From Candidatus Omnitrophota bacterium (GTDB lineage: Bacteria; Omnitrophota; Gorgyraeia; 2-02-FULL-51-18): a stretch of DNA of 5,968 bases. The DNA lies in assembly GCA_023247935.1 (NCBI GenBank), contig JAHFFM010000124.1:1-5968 (forward strand), in the 5' to 3' direction. Numbering within the stretch: position 1 is the stretch's first letter; the number at the start of each line of letters is the position of its first letter. Below are positions 3,601-5,968 of the stretch, piece by piece. Below the pieces are notes generated by a model. That model searched no databases, was not told where the DNA came from, and saw nothing but the letters and a program-made list of their open reading frames with translations. The translations under genes were made by a program, and so were the position numbers.

Positions 3601-5968
3601 TACTCGGTTAAAGAGTTGATTTCTGACGGTTTGTTTCACCCTCAATGGGGTTTTTACGCTGCGGGTAAGATGAACTTTAATCAACATTATCATACGTTTC
3701 CTCAAATTTTCTCGCCGTTTTTTGGCAGGGCGGTAGCAGAAAAGATTTTTGCCGTCTGGGATGAAATCGGAGGGCCTTTATATATTTTTGAATTAGGAAT
3801 AGGCAATGGTTATCTGGCGAGGGATATTTTAAATTATGTCTCTGAAAAGGTGGTTTCCGGGGATTTGGCTTGGCAAAAATTTTACGAGGATTTGAAATAT
3901 GAAGCTTCGGAGGTTTCTCCGAGAGCCTTATTGGCCGCGCAGCGCTTTTTAAGTCGATTTATTCAAGAAGGCAAATTGACGCTTTATCCAATGGACGCTT
4001 TGAGTTTTTTAAGCCAATATAAAAATAAACCCGTTAAGTCCGTTTTTATTGCCAATGAATTTTTCGATGTTCTACCTCCTCATCAACTGCGTGTCAACCA
4101 GGACGGCCGAATAGAAGCTGCTTTCATCATTCCGACAATGTCCCCTTTTTTGCTGGACATGCTGAATTCTTTGGGGTTTTTCTCTGTTAACGAGAGTTTA
4201 ATCGAAGATCAGGACTATGAAAGGATTTTTTACCAGGACGAGCCATTGATCTTATTGACTAGGGAAGGTTATAGAAAACTAAAGCTTGTAGTTGAAATGG
4301 ATAAAAATCCAGAAGTTTTAAAAAACCTGTTAGCCGGTGATATCTACTTTTTTACAACCTATGTCGATGCGCATTTAATTCCCGATTTGCGCGGATATTT
4401 GCGGCAAAATGGTCCGACGCTGGTAGAGAAAGCTTCTGCTTTAGGAAAAAGTTTTATCGTGCCTGTCGTGCCTGAGCATGAGAAATTGATCGAGCTTATA
4501 TCGTCAATCATGCATCAAGGGAGCGTCTTTGCCATAGATTATATGCAGACCGCAGATAAGCTTTATCTGCCCCGTAGGAACTCATTTCATTTTTACCATA
4601 ATAAGTCGGCTGATTTTCCAGTTGATATTGCAGCTCATCTGGGAGATTACGATATTACTTATGATGTGGACGCTTCTTTTCTCATGGATGCTGCTACGAA
4701 TGCTGGATTCAAAGTAGATTATTATGGGGCTCAAGATGGAATAATGATCGGGACAGGCATTAACCTCAGAGAGGCGGCTATTCAAAGAGAGATCTTTAAA
4801 AACCGATTTAGAATTTTGATCGAAATAGAAAAAGAATTTTACTTGGCTGCTCTTGCCCAAACATTGACTGCTGAAAAATTTTCCATAGCGCTTCCTAGGA
4901 TTGAAGAGTTTTTTAAGGATCTTTCCGAGATCTTGGCCAACGGTAAAGAAGCTTTTCAACAATATCTTTCGCAGTTTGGCGAGATTGAAGGTCTTCTGTC
5001 GCCCATCACACAGAGGCTTATCAAATCTATTCCGATGGTGAAAGAAAAGGTTCATGAAAGGGATTTTCCGGCTTTTTTCGGGGATACGGATAGATTTAGA
5101 TTATTGACGTTAAAAAAATCCGGCGCGCGGATGACTAGAAGCAAATTCATCGTTCCTCCTGAAAGCTTGCATGATACTCCTATTTGGAAGGAGTTTTCAA
5201 AAATGAACCAAGGGCCACTGTCGCTTATGAGGGTGAAAGGTGATCAAGATTTCGTGGATACAGCGCTACGTCAAAGTCTTGAATATCGACTGGCGAAAGG
5301 TAATGAAATCAAATTTTTATTCATTAGGATGCGTACTGCTGCCAACGGATGGATACATCATCTCATTGTGTCCGACACGGCAAAGCGTTTGAGAGATGGG
5401 ATCAGCCAGTTGACTCATCCAAAAAACCTTTTATTGAATCAGTATTTGTTTCAATTTTATGCAATTGAAGACTTGCGTGAGAAGACCGTTTATTTGTCGA
5501 GAATTTCGTTAGGCAGGAAAGACAATGATTCTGATAAAACTCTTCAAGACAAAGGACTGCTAAAGGATTATTTTGCCTTATTGGAAAGCCGCATACGCTT
5601 GCTCTACCCCGAATGGACCATGGCTGGCAATGCATTACATGAAAAAACAGTTAAGTTCATGGAGCGTCTTGGGACGCAGAGAGCGGAAAGCGCAATGTTT
5701 CACGCGTTTCAGGCAAGAGGATATGAATCCTTTAGCCCGCCTGAAGGTAGCTGGAGCGACTTCCTATGGCATGGAAATATTAGTTCACCTGAGCATGGAT
5801 CTATAGATGCGCGCGATGACGGAACGAACTTTTTTGTGGGGAAGATCTCCGGCGCGCGGATGGCGGATCGGCGGGAAGAGCAGCCTTTGATCAACCCTGC
5901 TGTGATTCGCGCTGTCGATTCTTTTTTGGCTTCTCAGCGTCACCGCAGTGACATCCGAAAGAACATGG
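508..5968 (+). CDS. Giant modular exported protein with TIKI-like, CheD-like and MidA methyltransferase domains (3' end missing)
   Basis: One frame is open from the stop TGA at 481-483 to the last base, giving at least 1820 codons with no frameshift. I place the start at TTG 508 because GAGGTG lies at the right distance; GTG 502 would add two residues. Residue numbers here and below count from TTG 508. Order: signal peptide (1-34); TIKI/TraB/ChaN/EreA-like domain (about 64-504) with DAH, LEGG and GGYH motifs; variable linker (505-620) including a REP-like palindrome; CheD-like segment (about 662-801); charged helical segment (820-989); MidA-family methyltransferase (about 1030-1537); weakly GNAT-like segment (1543-1781); start of another segment. 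GAR[M/L] tags sit at 623, 816, 990, 1539 and 1782. No single family spans this length. Such giant predicted exported proteins are, to my knowledge, characteristic of Omnitrophota. The overall role is unknown; modular effector, surface protein and degenerate scaffold are all possible. Confidence 0.9.
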   Translation, partial: MVIKPKNKSIYNPFLRAVSSVLLLAFVCQDIAHADPEIKLALPSFAAPLRLELPESVARVEDAYRIPLGGLGGNEKIVYLIQDAHTNPSAQVNISKTLEILLEKEKIRTVYLEGGFGDVSLNGFRPKAGLEQRKQIGMKYLRKGELSGAEYLSLTSDADFSLWGVEDEKLYWNSLEVYRSVAKNRERFKEYLAKVRRTVEELKPEILNPPLRTFDAMREEFMDGKVPWTDYFEQLQRRAKWFGLSLGKYSQLDHMKELKKMEGAIDFTKANEEASRAMHSLSPADLKDLQEAASGRKADKVSSQTRTSPAAFYLALEEKLAPGSQTKFPELFKYFDYLKESDKLDPSKLIAEQKELEKEIIGLLTMNNEETRLLEILKAVRDLDAMLDLTLLPENYHEIEQNANAYDIKEITGFLNREIAELEEHYDRAIFLDKDFDEVVRGAKEFYRLTRERDEAFTASLLKAMDERQESKAALVTGGYHSPNLKALLKSKNISFISVTPQILNETNTERYEKLLLGQKRPATIDPLPVIETQGVIASSRSERSNLSSIDKLAVLAVLSRTDATLLNRTQLAVELQSSDRSIPESANVPLLAAKKRQKTSESFWHKWADVLRQTSLSFQHAGARLTQNLSTEIMMKYSEGLYSTHSQEPMMLLEDPDTSIFSRISIGFPGQILVESGTLFCNYLVIRHPLGPLASIIHTSNYHSDIFARRTILEAVQKMQIEMSQFPQLLAKVFRTSSESNLLEAYGAATEKILLGALTGLKIHTLPTDVHSVWGGLNFAKYLVDEKLMVGMRGREISRVTPVTDSEDSKNKTGGARMKEKVSAEEADIIRGKRMQLLDRKDEAARFLRANEYTKLKKIYSVGKAGTPLWKNQYDAAQRIIRTAEERAAAWKSGKRNMDTLPNDGLVFLNRLIGQWSMAKISDNDWERFVRVHTENGKVKDNSKRRFVEQMTDVLDQRSGQQDPLHWVLAKNTDPDQAVKDIEDLLAIGARLAGFVMNSKAISRHWPFFPSISEWVYSSSSHHRGVATMFYSVKELISDGLFHPQWGFYAAGKMNFNQHYHTFPQIFSPFFGRAVAEKIFAVWDEIGGPLYIFELGIGNGYLARDILNYVSEKVVSGDLAWQKFYEDLKYEASEVSPRALLAAQRFLSRFIQEGKLTLYPMDALSFLSQYKNKPVKSVFIANEFFDVLPPHQLRVNQDGRIEAAFIIPTMSPFLLDMLNSLGFFSVNESLIEDQDYERIFYQDEPLILLTREGYRKLKLVVEMDKNPEVLKNLLAGDIYFFTTYVDAHLIPDLRGYLRQNGPTLVEKASALGKSFIVPVVPEHEKLIELISSIMHQGSVFAIDYMQTADKLYLPRRNSFHFYHNKSADFPVDIAAHLGDYDITYDVDASFLMDAATNAGFKVDYYGAQDGIMIGTGINLREAAIQREIFKNRFRILIEIEKEFYLAALAQTLTAEKFSIALPRIEEFFKDLSEILANGKEAFQQYLSQFGEIEGLLSPITQRLIKSIPMVKEKVHERDFPAFFGDTDRFRLLTLKKSGARMTRSKFIVPPESLHDTPIWKEFSKMNQGPLSLMRVKGDQDFVDTALRQSLEYRLAKGNEIKFLFIRMRTAANGWIHHLIVSDTAKRLRDGISQLTHPKNLLLNQYLFQFYAIEDLREKTVYLSRISLGRKDNDSDKTLQDKGLLKDYFALLESRIRLLYPEWTMAGNALHEKTVKFMERLGTQRAESAMFHAFQARGYESFSPPEGSWSDFLWHGNISSPEHGSIDARDDGTNFFVGKISGARMADRREEQPLINPAVIRAVDSFLASQRHRSDIRKNM
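697..2019 (+). other. TIKI/TraB/ChaN/EreA-like domain of the giant protein
   Basis: Directly after the signal peptide the protein shows three spaced motifs typical of this superfamily. A strand ends in IQDAHTN (Asp83, His85 region, bases 754-768). A second strand ends in VYLEGGFG (Glu113, bases 841-855). A C-terminal strand gives ALVTGGYHSPNLKALL (GGYH at residues 478-481, bases 1939-1950), followed by ISVTPQI. Members include TIKI metalloproteases, plasmid TraB/PrgY, haem-binding ChaN and erythromycin esterase EreA, which use paired His and Glu residues. At about 440 residues it is clearly longer than the usual 250-300. The extra length is a charged, probably helical insertion between the second and third motifs (about residues 150-470). 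Activity (protease, esterase or binding) cannot be assigned. The assignment rests on motif order, not on an alignment. Confidence 0.55.
2113..2146. repeat. REP-like dispersed palindrome inside the coding frame
   Basis: The stretch starts GTCATTGCGAG and ends GCGAAGCAATC, the form of a short palindromic repeat scattered through many bacterial genomes. It folds as ATTGC (2116-2120) with GCAAT (2141-2145) and CTCGC (2124-2128) with GCGAG (2132-2136), around an asymmetric internal loop and a three-base terminal loop. It is read through in frame as VIASSRSERSNL, in the linker just after the TIKI-like domain. That position suggests insertion into a tolerant joint. Only one copy lies in this window, so dispersal is inferred from resemblance. 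Confidence 0.7.
2374..2385 (+). repeat. GARL tag 1, upstream of the CheD-like segment
   Basis: Residues 623-626 read Gly-Ala-Arg-Leu, spelled GGG GCA AGA TTG. The tetrapeptide matches the later tags but the codons do not, so this copy is supported only at protein level and by its place between the linker and the CheD-like segment. A four-residue match this short could be chance. Confidence 0.35.
2491..2910 (+). other. CheD-like (receptor glutamine deamidase fold) segment
   Basis: Residues about 662-801 follow the CheD layout: a strand (ISIGFPGQILVESGTLF), a Cys (682, base 2551), a strand and turn, a His (699, base 2602) in IIHTSNY, a helix (RRTILEAVQKM), AKVF (732-735), a helix, then a strand (LKIHTLPTDV) and GGLNFAKYL with a hairpin DEKLMVG. 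In Thermotoga maritima CheD, as I recall it, the catalytic Cys27 and His44 are 17 residues apart, and here the spacing is also exactly 17. The assisting Thr six residues before the Cys is replaced by Glu, and the usual LGSC motif is degraded to TLFC. CheD proteins deamidate or demethylate glutamines of chemoreceptors in the cytoplasm, so one in an exported protein would be unusual. The segment ends at a GARM tag. It may be a diverged active deamidase or a dead fold, or the likeness could be coincidental. Confidence 0.45.
2953..2964 (+). repeat. GARM tag 2, GGCGCGCGGATG
   Basis: Residues 816-819 read Gly-Ala-Arg-Met in the context NKTGGARMKEK. The 12 bases are identical to tags at 5122 and 5851. 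The tag closes the CheD-like segment and opens the GC-rich helical segment. It is conspicuously GC-rich after an A-rich approach (AATAAAACT). Confidence 0.75.
2965..3474 (+). other. Charged, GC-rich, probably helical segment of unknown function
   Basis: These 170 residues (820-989) lie exactly between a GARM and a GARL tag. They are rich in Lys, Arg, Glu and Ala (KEKVSAEEADIIRGKRMQLL, AAQRIIRTAEERAAAWKSG) with few hydrophobic strands, so mainly helices are expected. Hand counts give 37/60 G+C at 3121-3180, 31/60 at 3181-3240 and 33/60 at 3421-3480, well above the domains on either side. I recognise no family. It could be a spacer, a helical interaction module or a remnant of the host protein into which the flanking domains were inserted. 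Confidence 0.5.
3475..3486 (+). repeat. GARL tag 3, GGCGCGCGGCTG
   Basis: Residues 990-993 read Gly-Ala-Arg-Leu in AIGARLAGF. The 12 bases differ from the GARM tags at one position only (CTG for ATG). It stands at the end of the helical segment, about 110 bases before the first recognisable MidA sequence, and G+C content falls after it. Confidence 0.55.
3595..5118 (+). other. MidA/NDUFAF7-family SAM-dependent methyltransferase domain
   Basis: This is the best-supported enzyme domain. It begins with SVKELISDGLFHPQWGFY (HPQWGFY at 1044-1050), the family's N-terminal signature HP.yGYY. Then come SAM motif I, FELGIGNGYLARDIL (Glu1095, Gly1097/1099/1101, Asp1106), the hallmark ANEFFDVLPPHQ (1182-1193), FAIDYMQ (Asp1344-Tyr1345), and DITYDVD (1382-1388), and it closes with FRLLTLKK (5095-5118). 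Family members (Pfam Methyltransf_28) include NDUFAF7/MidA, which methylates an arginine of a complex I subunit. The domain is about 505 residues against a usual 350-400. The extra length lies after NEFFDVLPP (about 1205-1330) and before the closing strand (about 1415-1520). DYG of the family is DYM here. SAM motif and NE..D residues are kept, so activity is plausible. The substrate is unknown, and location in a signal-peptide protein is odd. Confidence 0.85.
5122..5133 (+). repeat. GARM tag 4, GGCGCGCGGATG
   Basis: Residues 1539-1542, in LKKSGARMTRS, directly follow the last strand of the methyltransferase domain. The 12 bases match tags 2 and 5, and with the preceding TCC the match to tag 5 is 15 bases (5119-5133). 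The tag breaks an A-rich stretch (TTAAAAAAATCC). Confidence 0.75.
5134..5850 (+). other. Unassigned segment, weakly GNAT-like
   Basis: These 239 residues (1543-1781) lie exactly between two GARM tags. They contain strands such as IKFLFIRMR, IHHLIVSD and TVYLSRISLG, then DKTLQDKG before a helix DYFALLESRIR, and NALHEKTVKFMERLG (from 1708). A strand, a short turn with Gly, a helix, and a late Asn followed by a helix ending in ERLG is the general pattern of GNAT acyltransferases. The acetyl-CoA motif R/QxxGxG/A is not properly present, so this may be a diverged or inactive copy, or another fold. The end (about 1740-1781) is polar and linker-like. Confidence 0.35.
5851..5862 (+). repeat. GARM tag 5, GGCGCGCGGATG
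   Basis: Residues 1782-1785, in GKISGARMADRRE, end the GNAT-like segment. The bases are identical to tags 2 and 4. The last 35 residues in the window (PLINPAVIRAVDSFLASQR and flanks) start a new, probably helical segment that continues outside the window. Confidence 0.75.

Noticed and set aside
2745..5894. Further ORFs of 60-160 codons in other frames, including 4582-5055 on the minus strand
   Set aside because: All fall inside the CheD-like, MidA or GNAT-like parts of the giant frame and have no domain signature or convincing ribosome site. They are shadows.
508..5968. Several separate genes joined by sequencing frameshifts
   Set aside because: One frame was read codon by codon from 508 to the end without a stop, and the family motifs of the different domains all lie in that frame, so no frameshift is needed.
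1..5968. CRISPR array, tRNA, rRNA or insertion sequence
   Set aside because: No regularly spaced direct repeats, no cloverleaf or rRNA signature stretches and no transposase motifs or terminal inverted repeats were seen on reading both strands by eye.

Overview
The window reads as part of a genome from the Candidatus Omnitrophota (OP3) or a close relative. This rests on one very long predicted exported protein made of unrelated enzyme-like domains, punctuated by the tetrapeptide Gly-Ala-Arg-Met/Leu. I associate that style with omnitrophote giant proteins, from memory and not from a search. Confidence in the phylum is about 0.6.

Layout: bases 1-210 hold the 3' end of a SulP-type anion transporter gene, its cytoplasmic STAS domain. 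A leader region of about 300 bases follows (211-507). It holds AT-rich promoter-like sequence, a tiny leader-like ORF with a good ribosome site, a weak hairpin, a perfect tandem 10-bp repeat and a candidate promoter. From about 508 to the last base, a single + strand frame stays open without a stop or frameshift for at least 1820 codons, and the gene runs off the window. Every other long ORF is a shadow of it.

The giant protein reads, in order: a signal peptide (508-609); a TIKI/TraB/ChaN/EreA-like domain (about 697-2019); a linker containing a dispersed REP-like palindrome (2113-2146); a segment resembling the chemoreceptor deamidase CheD, with its Cys and His at the expected spacing (about 2491-2910); a GC-rich, charged, probably helical segment (2965-3474); a clear MidA/NDUFAF7-family SAM-dependent methyltransferase (about 3595-5118); a segment weakly resembling a GNAT acyltransferase (5134-5850); and the start of a further segment.

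Five GAR[M/L] tags (2374, 2953, 3475, 5122, 5851) lie at or near the joints. Three are identical over 12 bases and a fourth differs at one base, although synonymous codons would allow many spellings. Base composition also changes across several joints. I infer a modular protein built by fusing or inserting domain cassettes. Whether the tags are scars of assembly, cleavage sites or spacers cannot be decided here. How the domains work together is unknown. One speculative reading is a secreted or surface multi-enzyme effector, because a methyltransferase needs SAM and a deamidase or acyltransferase modifies proteins. The alternative is that the domains are degenerate and structural.
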